A DNA stretch of 64,000 nucleotides, from contig CAZFJC010000011.1 of assembly GCA_964518765.1 (NCBI GenBank), positions 1 through 64,000 on the forward strand. The letters are read 5' to 3'. The translations under genes were made by a program, and so were the position numbers. Each line of letters starts with the position of its first letter. Position 1 is the first letter of the stretch. Positions 46,787 to 56,137 of the stretch are shown one piece after another. Source of the DNA: CAZPNX01 sp964518765. GTDB taxonomy: Bacteria; Edwardsbacteria; AC1; EtOH8. The notes beneath the pieces were generated by a model, which was not told the origin of the DNA, did not search any database, and was given only the letters and a program-made list of their open reading frames with translations.

Positions 46787-49381
46787 ATGAAGAAACCATT
46801 GAAGATGGCTCTGATGGCCGTCGCCGTCCTGGCGTTGCTGGTCGTGGGCGCCGGGGTGATTCTCAAGCTGATGTTCCCGCCGGCCAAGCTGCGGGCCCTG
46901 CTGATGCCGAAAATAGAGGAGGCGGTGGGCCGCCAGGTGACGGTGGAGAGCTTCGGCCTCAAGGTCTGGACCGGCCTGGGGGTGGAGCTCAAGGGGATAG
47001 AGCTGGCCAACGCCAAGGGCTTTGCCGAACAGCCCCAGGCCAAGATCGCCTCGATGGTCCTCAAGGTGAACCTGCTGGGGCTGCTGCGCCGCCAGCTTCT
47101 GATCTCCAGCCTGGCCATCGACCGGCCCGAGATCCTGATAGAGAAAGATCGTAAGGGGGCCTTCAACTTTGACGATCTGGTCAAAACGGCCCCGGAGAGC
47201 TCTGCCGCCCCGCCGCCACCGGCGGCCTCGCCGGTCTCCATCATCCTGTCCTCCTTCAGCCTGAGGTCCGGCAGCCTGCTGTTCGACGACCGGCAGGCGG
47301 GCATTAGGCTTATGGCCAGCGGCATCGAGCAAAGGCTTTCCTTCTCGGCCGACCGCAGGATGGAGGACATCAGGACCAAAGGGACCATCGAGATCGGCGA
47401 GATCGCGGTGGCCACCCCGCTGATGGCGGCCTCCCGGATCAAGCTGGGGGTGCGGCACGACGTCAAGGTGGACATGAAGGCCAAGCGGGTGACGGTCAGC
47501 GAGCTCTCGGCCATCCCCCAGGGGATAACATTGACCATGGCCGGCAAGGTGGATAGCTTCGACACCAAACCGGTGCTGGACCTGGAGCTGAAGACCACCT
47601 CCATCGAGGTCAAAAAGATATTCGAGGCCCTGCCGCCCGAGTTCAAGAAGCAGGCCGGCGGGGTGACCGCCAGCGGCCTGATCGAACTGGGGCTCAAGAT
47701 CACCGGCCAGGTTGACCCCAAGAATCCGAAATCCCTGCCCAAGGTCGATGGGCGGGTGATCCTGAAGGACATCGGGGTCAAGTACGCCCAGCTCCCCAAG
47801 TCGGTGTCCGAGGTCAACGGAGACATCCGTTTCTCGGAACGCGACCTCGACGTCAAGCGCCTGGCGGCCAAACTGGGATCGGCCGGGTTCGAGTTGGCCC
47901 TGCTGGTGAGGAACTTCGAGGACCCATACCTCAAGGCGGCTCTAAAGGGCAGCTTCGACCTGGGCGAGGTCAAGGACTACGTTCCGCTGGAGAAGGGGAC
48001 TAGCCTGGCCGGGGTCATCCGGGCCGACCTCAGGGCCGAGGGGCTGGTCAGGAAAACCGATTCGTTCAATATGGACGGCCAGGTGGTGCTGGATAAGCTG
48101 AGCTTTGGCACCCCGGCCCTGATGAAACCGGTGACCAACATGAACGGGACCATCGCCCTCACCAAGGATCTGGTGAACATCCCGGACATCTCCTGCTCCA
48201 TAGGAAAATCCTCGATGTCGTTCACCGGGAAGATAACGAACTTCCTGTCGTTGGTGCCGGAGCAATCGACTAAGCCAGGTCAAGCGGCGATGGCACTTCC
48301 CAAGCAAGGGAAAGCGGTATTCGATTTCGCCCTGAACTCACCATTGCTCGACCTCGACGAGATGCTGCCGCCGCCCCCCAAGCCGGGCGCGGCCCCGGGG
48401 GGTAAGGGCGCGGCCACTACGTCGCCGCCGATGATGCCATTGCCCGATATTTTGATAGACGGCAAGGTGAGGGTGGCCAAGATCGTCTTCCTGAAGATGG
48501 AGTTCGACAACCTGGCCGGCAATCTTACCATGAGGGATAGAAAGCTCAGCTTAGACGGCCAGGTGGGCGTCTATTCCGGCAAGGCGCTGGGCAGCCTCTG
48601 GGCCGATCTGAACGATCTCAATAAAATCCAATACAAGATTAAAGCCGACGCCCAGAAGCTCGAAGCCAACGACTTCCTCTCGGCCCTGACGCCCTTCAAG
48701 AATCGGCTGTTCGCCAAGCTGGACCTCAAGGGCGAATTTTCAGGTCTGGCTCCGGACACGGTGCTGGTCAAGCAGTCTCTAGAGGGACAGGGGCGGGCCT
48801 CCACCGGCGAAGGCCGTCTGGTCAACTTTCCGCTGCTGGCCGACATCCTGTCCCACACCAGGATCGGGGACGCCAGGGAGTTGACCTTCCGCAGCATGAA
48901 CATGGGCTTCCGCATTTCCGACCAGAAGGTCTACCTGGACGACCTGAAGATGGACAGCAAATTCGGGGATGTCAGCCTGTCCGGATACTCCACCTTCGCC
49001 GGGGCGGTGGACTACCGGGTGTCGGTAAAGCTGACCAAGGAGGAGTCGGACAAGCTGAAGGGCAAGGGCGGCAATGTGGCCAACCTTTTCTCCGATCCGG
49101 ACGGGCGGGTGGTGCTCGATCTTTTAGTGAAGGGCCAGCCGCCCAAGCCCACGGTTTCCTGGGACACCCAGATGGCCCAGGCCCGGCTCAAGGGCAAGGT
49201 CCAGGAGGAGATCGACAAGGCCAAGGCCGAGGCCGAGGCCAAGGCAAAAGCGGAGGCCGACAAGCTCAAGCAGAAGGCGGACGCCGAAGCCGAGAGGCTG
49301 AAGCAGGAGGCCGAGGAGAAGGCAAAGAAGGCGGCCGAGGAGGCAGCCAAGAAGTTGAAGAATTTGTTCAAAAAGCCGTAA
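46787..49381 (+). CDS. AsmA family envelope protein
   Basis: An 864-residue protein with an N-terminal membrane anchor (residues about 7-30), then an AsmA-type domain (VTVESFGLKVWTGLGVELKG, ISSLAIDRPEILIEKDRKG, FNFDDLV) and a C-terminal AsmA_2-like region (GRLVNFPLLADILSHTRIGD, DDLKMDSKFGDVSLSGYSTF). It ends in a Lys/Glu/Ala-rich coiled coil of about 60 residues. AsmA-like proteins are bridge-type factors for lipid movement to the outer membrane. The ATG at 46787 follows GGAGGCAAGGGC; a longer upstream frame is not conserved. Its presence supports a two-membrane cell. Confidence 0.88.
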   Translation: MKKPLKMALMAVAVLALLVVGAGVILKLMFPPAKLRALLMPKIEEAVGRQVTVESFGLKVWTGLGVELKGIELANAKGFAEQPQAKIASMVLKVNLLGLLRRQLLISSLAIDRPEILIEKDRKGAFNFDDLVKTAPESSAAPPPPAASPVSIILSSFSLRSGSLLFDDRQAGIRLMASGIEQRLSFSADRRMEDIRTKGTIEIGEIAVATPLMAASRIKLGVRHDVKVDMKAKRVTVSELSAIPQGITLTMAGKVDSFDTKPVLDLELKTTSIEVKKIFEALPPEFKKQAGGVTASGLIELGLKITGQVDPKNPKSLPKVDGRVILKDIGVKYAQLPKSVSEVNGDIRFSERDLDVKRLAAKLGSAGFELALLVRNFEDPYLKAALKGSFDLGEVKDYVPLEKGTSLAGVIRADLRAEGLVRKTDSFNMDGQVVLDKLSFGTPALMKPVTNMNGTIALTKDLVNIPDISCSIGKSSMSFTGKITNFLSLVPEQSTKPGQAAMALPKQGKAVFDFALNSPLLDLDEMLPPPPKPGAAPGGKGAATTSPPMMPLPDILIDGKVRVAKIVFLKMEFDNLAGNLTMRDRKLSLDGQVGVYSGKALGSLWADLNDLNKIQYKIKADAQKLEANDFLSALTPFKNRLFAKLDLKGEFSGLAPDTVLVKQSLEGQGRASTGEGRLVNFPLLADILSHTRIGDARELTFRSMNMGFRISDQKVYLDDLKMDSKFGDVSLSGYSTFAGAVDYRVSVKLTKEESDKLKGKGGNVANLFSDPDGRVVLDLLVKGQPPKPTVSWDTQMAQARLKGKVQEEIDKAKAEAEAKAKAEADKLKQKADAEAERLKQEAEEKAKKAAEEAAKKLKNLFKKP

Positions 49382-49401
49382 TCTTAAAGCATTTAATCCC
49401 C

Positions 49402-52017
49402 ATGCCCACCCTCCTCCTCATAGACGGCACCGCTTTGGCCTACCGGGCCTACTACGCCTTCATCCGCAGCCCGCTGGTGAACACCAAGGGCGAGAACACC
49501 AGCGCCAGCTACGGCTTCACCTCCATGCTATTGGGACTGATGCGCCAGCACCAGCCCGATTACCTGGCGGCCGGCTTCGACCTGGCGGCCCCCACCTTCA
49601 GACACGAGAAATTCGAGGCCTACAAGGCCCAGCGTCCGGCCATGCCCGAAGACCTGCGGCCCCAGATACTCCGCATTAAGGAGATCCTCAAGGCCATGAA
49701 CCTGTCGGTGCTGGAGCGCGAGGGTTTCGAGGCCGACGATGTCCTAGCCGGCCTGGCGAAGCAGGCCGAGGCCAAGGGGTGGGGGGTGCTTATCGCCACC
49801 GGCGACAAGGACTTTCTGCAGATCGTCACCGACAAGGTGAAGGTGGTGCGGCCCAGGACCGGCAAATCGGAGGAATCCGTTTACGGGCCCGAGGAGGTGG
49901 AGAAGGAGTACGGGGTGGGGCCGGAGCGCATCGTGGACATCTTCGCCCTGGCCGGAGACGCGGTGGACAACGTGCCCGGGGTGCCGGGCATCGGACCGAA
50001 GACGGCCACCGAGCTCATCAGGAAGTTCGGTTCGTTCGACAAGCTCTACCAGAACCTGGATCGGGTGGAGAAGCCGAGGATCAGGAAGCTGCTGACGGAG
50101 CATCGGGAGCAGGCCGAGCTGTCGAAAGAACTGGTGACCCTGCATGTGGCCGAGCTGCCGGGGCTGAAGCTTTCGGACCTTAAAGTCCACCAACCGGACC
50201 GGGGGGAGCTGATGCGGCTGTTCAAGGAGCTGGAGTTCGAGTCGCTCTACCGCGAGTACTCGCTGACCAAGGCCCGCCAGCTGGATTCCCGTCGGGTGGC
50301 CAACCACTCCGAGGCCGAGCTCCTGGCCTCCAAGGTCAAAAAAGAGGGCCAGCTCAAGTTCGACCTGGAGATAATCGACGGCCAGCCGGGTAGGATCGGA
50401 GTCTTCGCTGCCGGCCAGCCCTGGGTGGTGGAGAAAGCGCAGACCGTCAAGCTAAAGCCGCTGTTCGAAGATGGAAGCATCACCAAGGTTGGCCATGATC
50501 TGAAGTCATCGATCAAGCAACTGGCATCTTTCGAAACCGATGTCGGCGGCGGTCTTTTCGACGTGATGTTGGCCTCGTACCTGCTGGATCCGTCGTGGCG
50601 GGGTCACCAGTCATTGGAGGCCCTGGCGGCCGAGCATCTGGGGGTAGGCCTGGCGCCGCCCGAAGACCACGGGAGGAAACAGTCTGAGCTCAATTTCGCA
50701 CCCGACTCCAAGCAGAGCCTGGAGCTGCTGGCCAGGCGGGTGGATGCCATCGCTGCCCTGGAGGAGAAGTTCGCGGCCCGGCTCAAGGAGGCTAGGCTGG
50801 AAAAGCTCTTCACCCAGATCGAGATGCCGCTGGTGCCGGTGCTGGCCGACATGGAGCGGGCAGGGGTTCTGCTGGACGTCGATTTTCTCAACGACATGTC
50901 CAAGGACCTGGAGAGGCAGATCGAAAAACTGGAGAAGGATATCTATAAAGCTGCCGGCGAGGAGTTCAACATCAACTCGCCCAAGCAGCTGGGGGTGATC
51001 CTTTTCGAGAAGCTCAAGGTGGGCAGGGCGCGCAGGACAAAGACGGGCTATTCGACCGACGTCGAGGTCCTCACAAGGCTGGCCGGCGTCCATCCTCTGC
51101 CCAGGCTGGTGCTGGACTATCGCCAGTTGTTCAAGCTAAAATCCACCTACGTGGACGCCCTGCCGGCCCAGGCCGAGCCAACGACCCATCGCCTGCACAC
51201 CACCTTCAACCAGACGGCCACCGAGACCGGGAGGCTTTCGTCATCGGACCCCAACCTCCAGAATATCCCTATACGCGAGGGACTTGGCAGGGAGATACGC
51301 AAGGGGTTCATCGCCGAGGAGGGCTTCGAGCTCCTATCGGCCGACTATTCGCAGATAGAGCTTAGGCTGGTGGCCCATCTCTCCGGGGACTCCGCTCTCA
51401 AACAGGCTTTTAAGAACGGGCGCGACATTCACAACGAGACCGCCTGCGCCATCTTCGGCTCGTCGCCGGACAAGGTAACCCCGGACATGCGGCGCAAGGC
51501 CAAGGCCATCAACTTCGGCATCGTATACGGCATGGGGCCGTACGGCCTGGCCCAGCAGCTGGACATCCCGGTGGACGAGGCGGCGTTGTTCATCGACAAC
51601 TACTTCGCCACCTTTCCCCAGGTCCAGGCCTGGATGGCTCTGACGGTGGAGCAGGCGCGCCGCGACGGCTTCGTCTGCACCATGCTGGGGCGGAGGCGTC
51701 ATCTGCCGGAGATGAACTCGCCCAACGGACAGCGCCGAGCCTTCGCCGAGCGTACCGCGATCAACACCCCCATCCAGGGCACGGCCGCCGACATGATCAA
51801 ATTGGCCATGGTGCGCATAGCCCGAAGATTCTTGGATGCGAAGTTACGATCACGGATGATACTTCAAGTGCATGACGAGCTGCTGTTTGAGGTCAGGGAG
51901 GACGAGATGTCGAAGGTCAAGGGCATTGTGAAGGAAGAGATGGAGGGCGCGGTGGCCTTGTCAGTGCCGGTGGCGGTGGAGATGGGGCAGGGGGCTAATT
52001 GGTACGAGGCGCATTGA
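49402..52017 (+). CDS. polA: DNA polymerase I, proofreading domain probably inactive
   Basis: An 871-residue family A polymerase for gap repair and RNA primer removal. The N-terminal 5'-3' nuclease domain has LLIDGTALAYRAYYAF, EADDVLAGLAKQA, ATGDKDFLQIV and GVPGIGPKTA. In the 3'-5' exonuclease domain D321-x-E323 remain, but the Exo II Asp is Ser (HDLKSSIKQL, S370) and the Exo III Tyr is Ala, so proofreading is likely lost, as in several bacterial polymerases. Motifs A (SADYSQIELRL), B (RRKAKAINFGIVYG) and C (VHDELLFE) are intact. No ribosome-binding site is visible at the ATG. Confidence 0.97.
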   Translation: MPTLLLIDGTALAYRAYYAFIRSPLVNTKGENTSASYGFTSMLLGLMRQHQPDYLAAGFDLAAPTFRHEKFEAYKAQRPAMPEDLRPQILRIKEILKAMNLSVLEREGFEADDVLAGLAKQAEAKGWGVLIATGDKDFLQIVTDKVKVVRPRTGKSEESVYGPEEVEKEYGVGPERIVDIFALAGDAVDNVPGVPGIGPKTATELIRKFGSFDKLYQNLDRVEKPRIRKLLTEHREQAELSKELVTLHVAELPGLKLSDLKVHQPDRGELMRLFKELEFESLYREYSLTKARQLDSRRVANHSEAELLASKVKKEGQLKFDLEIIDGQPGRIGVFAAGQPWVVEKAQTVKLKPLFEDGSITKVGHDLKSSIKQLASFETDVGGGLFDVMLASYLLDPSWRGHQSLEALAAEHLGVGLAPPEDHGRKQSELNFAPDSKQSLELLARRVDAIAALEEKFAARLKEARLEKLFTQIEMPLVPVLADMERAGVLLDVDFLNDMSKDLERQIEKLEKDIYKAAGEEFNINSPKQLGVILFEKLKVGRARRTKTGYSTDVEVLTRLAGVHPLPRLVLDYRQLFKLKSTYVDALPAQAEPTTHRLHTTFNQTATETGRLSSSDPNLQNIPIREGLGREIRKGFIAEEGFELLSADYSQIELRLVAHLSGDSALKQAFKNGRDIHNETACAIFGSSPDKVTPDMRRKAKAINFGIVYGMGPYGLAQQLDIPVDEAALFIDNYFATFPQVQAWMALTVEQARRDGFVCTMLGRRRHLPEMNSPNGQRRAFAERTAINTPIQGTAADMIKLAMVRIARRFLDAKLRSRMILQVHDELLFEVREDEMSKVKGIVKEEMEGAVALSVPVAVEMGQGANWYEAH

Positions 52018-52078
52018 GAAAGGGGTAAGTGAAAGTAGGATTGTGAGAAGATCGCAACACAAGGCACTGAGGTTTATA

Positions 52079-52423
52079 ATGAGAGCATTGGTTGTAATCG
52101 CCTGCGTCGCCCTGATGGCCCCAGTCGCGGCGGGACAGGTCCGGCAGGACACGGCCTCGGCCAAGCAGGACACGACGACCGCCAAGACGCTTCCGGACGA
52201 CAGCCTCGGGATCGCTGTGCCGGCGCTGGCCAAGCCCAGGCTGAACTATCTGATCGACACCACTTTCGAGGCGGTCAACTGGGAACGTTTGTACTACGGG
52301 ATGGACGGCCCGGACGGCGGATACGAAAGCAACCCTTGGGACGATTACCTTTTCCTGGACGCCGACAGCCGGGAGGATGAAGAGCGGGACCAGAGGGACC
52401 AGGAGAGGGACAGCCGGGAGTGA
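52079..52423 (+). CDS. Hypothetical secreted protein
   Basis: A 114-residue protein with a signal peptide (MRALVVIACVALMAPVAAGQ, cleavage likely after AAG or AQ). The mature part has a Thr/Ala/Lys-rich stretch, a NYLIDTTFEAVNWERLYYG segment and a very acidic/basic end (DADSREDEERDQRDQERD). No family is recognised. A GTG at 52043 is in frame but would hide the signal peptide. It is the last gene before a terminator. Confidence 0.6.
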   Translation: MRALVVIACVALMAPVAAGQVRQDTASAKQDTTTAKTLPDDSLGIAVPALAKPRLNYLIDTTFEAVNWERLYYGMDGPDGGYESNPWDDYLFLDADSREDEERDQRDQERDSRE

Positions 52424-52534
52424 GCATGCTTGAATAGGGCCAGGGGGCAAGGCCAAGGGGATAAGCGAAAGATGAAGCTTCGGCCGGCGCCGTTGATGAT
52501 TTCGGCCTGGACATCGTCGGCCGGCAGTCTAAAG

Positions 52535-52563
52535 AAGCCCCCTATAATTCCGGGGGCTTTTTT
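52535..52563 (+). terminator. Intrinsic terminator before MFS gene
   Basis: AAGCCCCC (52535-52542) and GGGGGCTT (52552-52559) pair and are followed by a run of T to 52563. Its tail overlaps the extended -10 element of the next gene. Confidence 0.9.
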
Positions 52564-52571
52564 GCTATAAT
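52563..52571 (+). promoter_or_regulatory. Extended -10 promoter of MFS gene
   Basis: TGC followed by a perfect TATAAT (52566-52571). No good -35 box is present, as is typical for extended -10 promoters. The ATG begins only 9 nt downstream, implying a leaderless or near-leaderless mRNA. Confidence 0.6.
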
Positions 52572-52580
52572 TGCAAAATC

Positions 52581-53864
52581 ATGGTCGCCAAAACCTACGA
52601 AAAGCTGTTCGGCTTCTACAAGGGGTTCGACCCCGCCCAGCGTCGGGCCTACTGGCTGTTGATGCTGGCCTCGGCCTTCGACGGGGTAACCCAGGCCCTG
52701 ATCCTGCTTCAGGAGACCATGGCCAAACGGGCCCTGGCGGCCAGCGACCTCCAGGTGTCGATGATCGGGGTGATAGCCAACGCCACCATGCTGCTGGCGG
52801 CCGCGGTGGCCCTTCTCTTCTCCAACCGCAGCAAGAGGTGGCTCCTGGTACTGGGCCTGGTTTTTGGCCGCCTCATCTTCCTGGGATCATTCCTCATCAG
52901 GTCGAGCGGCGTCTTTCTGGCCTTTCTGCTCCTTTATCACGCCCTTTTTGCCGTCCAGACGCCGGTGTTGAACACCTTTTTTCAGACGCATATCGGGAAC
53001 AAAAGGGGGCAGGCCTTCGCCATCACCCGCATGGTCCTGATAGGTGTCTCCATGGTCTGCGCCCTGGCGGCGGGGCGGGCCCTGGACATCAATCCCGGCC
53101 TTTTTGCCTGGCTGCTGTCGACCGTCGCCCTCTCCGGCACGGTCACCTATCTCGTCTTCATCCACCTGGACGGGATGACGGACTACGGCTCCCGAAAGGC
53201 GGGTTCGCTGCGCCGGTCGCTGGCCGGACTAAGGGCGGTGCTGGAGAACCGGGAGTTCATGATGTTCGAGGCGGTCTTCATGACCTACGGGCTGGCCTTC
53301 ATGATGATGGTCCCGGCGGTGCCTCTGATGCTGCTCAATGTCCTGGGATTCACCTTTTTCCAGATGGCCCAGGCCACCGGGCTCTACTCGCAGCTCTTCA
53401 TCATGCTGATCCTGCCCCTGGCCGGCCTGGTCTACGATCGCATCGACCTGTGGCGGCTGTGGACGGCCTCGCTGGCCGCGCTGCTGGGATATCCGCTGCT
53501 GATGTTGGGGGCCTATCTAACCCGTCTAGCCCCGATGGCCTACACCTCCTTTATTTTCTATTCGCTGGGCATCGCCGGGATCATGATACTGTGGAACCTG
53601 GGGTCCCTGCGCTTCGCCGGACAGGGCGACTCCCTGCTCTACCAGGGGATACACGTAGCCCTGACCGGCATCCGGGGGCTGTTCGGCCCTCTGGTGGGAT
53701 ACCTGATCATCGCCCGGTGCGGGTTTCCGGCCGTCTTTCTGATCTCCGCCGGCCTGCTGCTCCTGGCCGGGGCCATGAGCCTAGCCTGCCACCGCCGCCA
53801 GAAGGCCGGTTCCTCCTGCGGCCTGCCCGAGATATCGTTGCTGGGGATTGCCGGGAGGCACTGA
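52581..53864 (+). CDS. Major facilitator superfamily transporter-like protein
   Basis: A 427-residue membrane protein with about twelve predicted spans in two halves joined by a basic loop (RKAGSLRRSLAGLRAVLENREF, residues about 205-230). No substrate-specific motif is recognised; the fold and length point to the MFS. It ends 3 bp before coaE. It has no ribosome-binding site and is probably translated from a leaderless mRNA. Confidence 0.75.
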   Translation: MVAKTYEKLFGFYKGFDPAQRRAYWLLMLASAFDGVTQALILLQETMAKRALAASDLQVSMIGVIANATMLLAAAVALLFSNRSKRWLLVLGLVFGRLIFLGSFLIRSSGVFLAFLLLYHALFAVQTPVLNTFFQTHIGNKRGQAFAITRMVLIGVSMVCALAAGRALDINPGLFAWLLSTVALSGTVTYLVFIHLDGMTDYGSRKAGSLRRSLAGLRAVLENREFMMFEAVFMTYGLAFMMMVPAVPLMLLNVLGFTFFQMAQATGLYSQLFIMLILPLAGLVYDRIDLWRLWTASLAALLGYPLLMLGAYLTRLAPMAYTSFIFYSLGIAGIMILWNLGSLRFAGQGDSLLYQGIHVALTGIRGLFGPLVGYLIIARCGFPAVFLISAGLLLLAGAMSLACHRRQKAGSSCGLPEISLLGIAGRH

Positions 53865-53867
53865 GCC

Positions 53868-54515
53868 GTGGCGGGGACATCATCCAATAATAAAACTGCC
53901 CCGGTCATCGGGCTGACCGGGGGGGCCGGCTCGGGCAAGAGCCTGGTGGCCGCCATGTTCCGGCGGCGGGGGGCCAGGGTGATCGAGGCCGACCGCCTGG
54001 GACACCGGCTGTTGTGGCGATCGTCCCCCTGCTATAAAAAAATAGTTAAATCCTTCGGCCGCGGCATCCTGGGAAGAAGCGGCGCCATAGATCGTGTAAG
54101 GCTGGGGAAATTGGTCTTTGCCGACGGCAGGTCGAGGGAGAGATTGAACAGGATCGTGCATCCGGCTCTGGTAAGGGAAATAAGGACCAGGGTGTCTAAG
54201 CTCAGAGGGCAAGGGGGCGGCCCGGTGGTAGTGGACGCGGCCCTACTGGCCGATTGGGGCCTCCACCGGGAGATGGATCGGGTGGTGGTGGTTGATGCTC
54301 CGGCCAGGCTGAGGCTCAAGAGGCTGGAGGCCAAGGGCGTGCCACGGGAAAGGGCCAGGGGCATCATGGCCGCCCAACTGCCTTCCGCCAGGCTCAAAAG
54401 GTTGGCCGACGAGGTGATCGACAACTCGGGGGCCATCGGCCGGCTGGAGCGAAGGACGAGGGCGGCCTGGGATCGACTGATGCCATCAATTACTAAGCCA
54501 ACCCCAAAAACATAG
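53868..54515 (+). CDS. coaE: Dephospho-CoA kinase
   Basis: Catalyses the last step of coenzyme A synthesis. The P-loop GLTGGAGSGKSLVAAMFRRR (residues 14-33) and VIEADRLGHRLL, NRIVHPALVREI and VVVDAALLADWGL are typical. The protein has 215 residues. The start is a GTG with GAG upstream, tightly following the MFS gene. Confidence 0.93.
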   Translation: MAGTSSNNKTAPVIGLTGGAGSGKSLVAAMFRRRGARVIEADRLGHRLLWRSSPCYKKIVKSFGRGILGRSGAIDRVRLGKLVFADGRSRERLNRIVHPALVREIRTRVSKLRGQGGGPVVVDAALLADWGLHREMDRVVVVDAPARLRLKRLEAKGVPRERARGIMAAQLPSARLKRLADEVIDNSGAIGRLERRTRAAWDRLMPSITKPTPKT

Positions 54516-54537
54516 AAAATACCGGAAAGGGAAGACC

Positions 54538-55669
54538 ATGACCATCGCCGAGCTGCGCGAGCAGTGCCAGATCGCCGACGAGAACCTGCGCAACCTGCGG
54601 AGGTATCTTTGACCTGGATCGGCAGGAGAGGGAGCTGGCCGAGTACGAGGCCAGGATGTCGGCCCCGGATTTTTGGAACGACAACAACAGGGCCAAGGAG
54701 GTTATAGCCGAGGCCAACAAGCGCCGCGACTGGGTGGACGCCTGGCAGAAGCTGCGCAAGGACTGCGATGAAGCCCAGGGCCTTCTGGAGCTGGTGGAGG
54801 AGGGGGATGCGGAGTCCCTGAAAGAGATCGGGTCCGAGCTGGAGCGCTTGAGCCAGGGGATCGAGTCCCTGGAGTTCCGCCACATGCTGCGGGGCGAGGA
54901 TGACGAGCGCAGCGCCATTCTAACCGTCCACCCCGGGGCCGGCGGCACCGAGAGTCAGGACTGGGCCCAGATGCTGCTGCGGATGTACACCCGGTGGATG
55001 GAGCGCCGCGGCTACGCCTACAAGGTCATCGACCTTCAGCCGGGCGAGGAGGCCGGGCTGAAGAGCGCCACCGTCGAGGTGTCCGGCCGCTACGCCTTCG
55101 GCTATCTCAAGGCTGAGATCGGCGTCCACCGGCTGGTGCGCATCTCGCCCTTCGATGCCAACAAGCGGCGGCACACTTCGTTCGCCTCCATCTTCGTCTA
55201 TCCCGAGATCGAGGACGATATCAAGGTGGAGATCAACGAGGCCGACCTGCGCATCGACGTTTACCGGGCCGGCTCGGCCGGGGGTCAGAACGTCAACAAG
55301 GTGGAGACGGCCATCCGCATCGTCCACATCCCCACCGGCATCATCGTCTGCTCCCAGAACGAGCGCTCCCAGCATCAGAATAGGCTGAACGCCTTCAAGG
55401 TGCTTCGTTCCCGGCTTTACCAGCATTACCGGGCCGAGGAGGAGAAGAGGAAGCAGGCCCTGGAGGCCACCAAGACCGACATCGCCTGGGGCAACCAGAT
55501 ACGCTCCTACGTGTTCCACCCCTACACCATGGTCAAGGACCACCGCACTGGGGAGGAGACCAGCGATGTTCACGCAGTGATGGACGGCGAGATCGACTCC
55601 TTCATCAACGCCTACCTCAAATGGGGGGGCAGGGCCGCTAAAAATGCCGAGAGGTTCGATAAGGTTTGA
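54538..55669 (+). CDS. prfB: Peptide chain release factor 2, with programmed +1 frameshift
   Basis: Recognises UGA and UAA stop codons. Translation starts at ATG 54538, reads 24 codons to CTT (54607-54609) and meets an in-frame TGA (54610-54612). The sequence AGG-TAT-CTT-TGA-C is the classical RF2 shift site, with an internal GGAGG just upstream; a +1 shift continues with GAC (54611-54613) and gives a protein of about 376 residues. The catalytic GGQ lies in SAGGQNVNKVETA. When RF2 is scarce the ribosome shifts, so the gene regulates itself. Confidence 0.97.
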
Positions 55670-55732
55670 TCTGGATTGGGATCGATCGACTTATCTAACC
55701 GGTAAAAATAAAATAAACATATAGGAGGTAAA

Positions 55733-55963
55733 ATGTTCGCAGCCTATGAGCTCATCAACTGCAGCGCCGGTAAATCGGAACAGGTGGTCGCGGCCCTGCG
55801 TCGGGTAAAGGGGGTCAAACAGGCCCATGTGGTCACCGGCCTGCACGACGTGGTCGCCTATGTGGAGGCGCCTAACCTGAGCAGTCTAACCAAGCTTATC
55901 ATCTCTAAAATCCAAGGCACCAAAGGGGTTAGCCGGACAGTAACCTGCATGGTGGTCAATTGA
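55733..55963 (+). CDS. Stand-alone Lrp/AsnC ligand-binding (RAM) domain protein
   Basis: A 76-residue protein matching only the ligand-binding half of Lrp/AsnC regulators (MFAAYELINCSAGKSEQVVA, GVKQAHVVTGLHDVVAYVEA) with no helix-turn-helix. Such short proteins form decamers or bind amino acids and may modulate regulators. AGGAGGT precedes the ATG. It is followed by its own terminator. Confidence 0.85.
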   Translation: MFAAYELINCSAGKSEQVVAALRRVKGVKQAHVVTGLHDVVAYVEAPNLSSLTKLIISKIQGTKGVSRTVTCMVVN

Positions 55964-56021
55964 TATTTACATCGGGTAATTCAGGGCGATCGATTTGATG
56001 TAAGGATCCAAATTTAAAGTT

Positions 56022-56055
56022 AACAACCTCGTTGTTTTCAGCGAGGTTGTTTTTT
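56022..56055 (+). terminator. Intrinsic terminator after RAM-domain gene
   Basis: AACAACCTCG (56022-56031) and CGAGGTTGTT (56042-56051) pair perfectly and are followed by TTTTT. Confidence 0.94.
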
Positions 56056-56080
56056 GTGGCGTAAAAAGTTATGAGACCAT

Positions 56081-56109
56081 TTGACAAAATTATGAATTTA
56101 TGATATAAT
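56081..56109 (+). promoter_or_regulatory. Consensus sigma70 promoter of secreted T9SS protein gene
   Basis: A perfect TTGACA (56081-56086), a 17-bp spacer and a perfect TATAAT (56104-56109). This is the strongest promoter in the window and implies high expression of the next gene. The leader is about 22 nt. Confidence 0.92.
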
Positions 56110-56137
56110 TAGCTATGGTCGCTATAGGGGAAAATAT

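Noticed and set aside
52571..53890. A 439-codon frame overlapping the MFS gene in another frame
   Set aside because: The product is Gly/Pro/Arg-rich low complexity, while the other frame gives a proper membrane protein with regular spans.
54607..54613. prfB as a broken gene or sequencing error
   Set aside because: The stop lies at the classical RF2 frameshift site CTT-TGA-C with an upstream Shine-Dalgarno-like GGAGG, a known programmed event.
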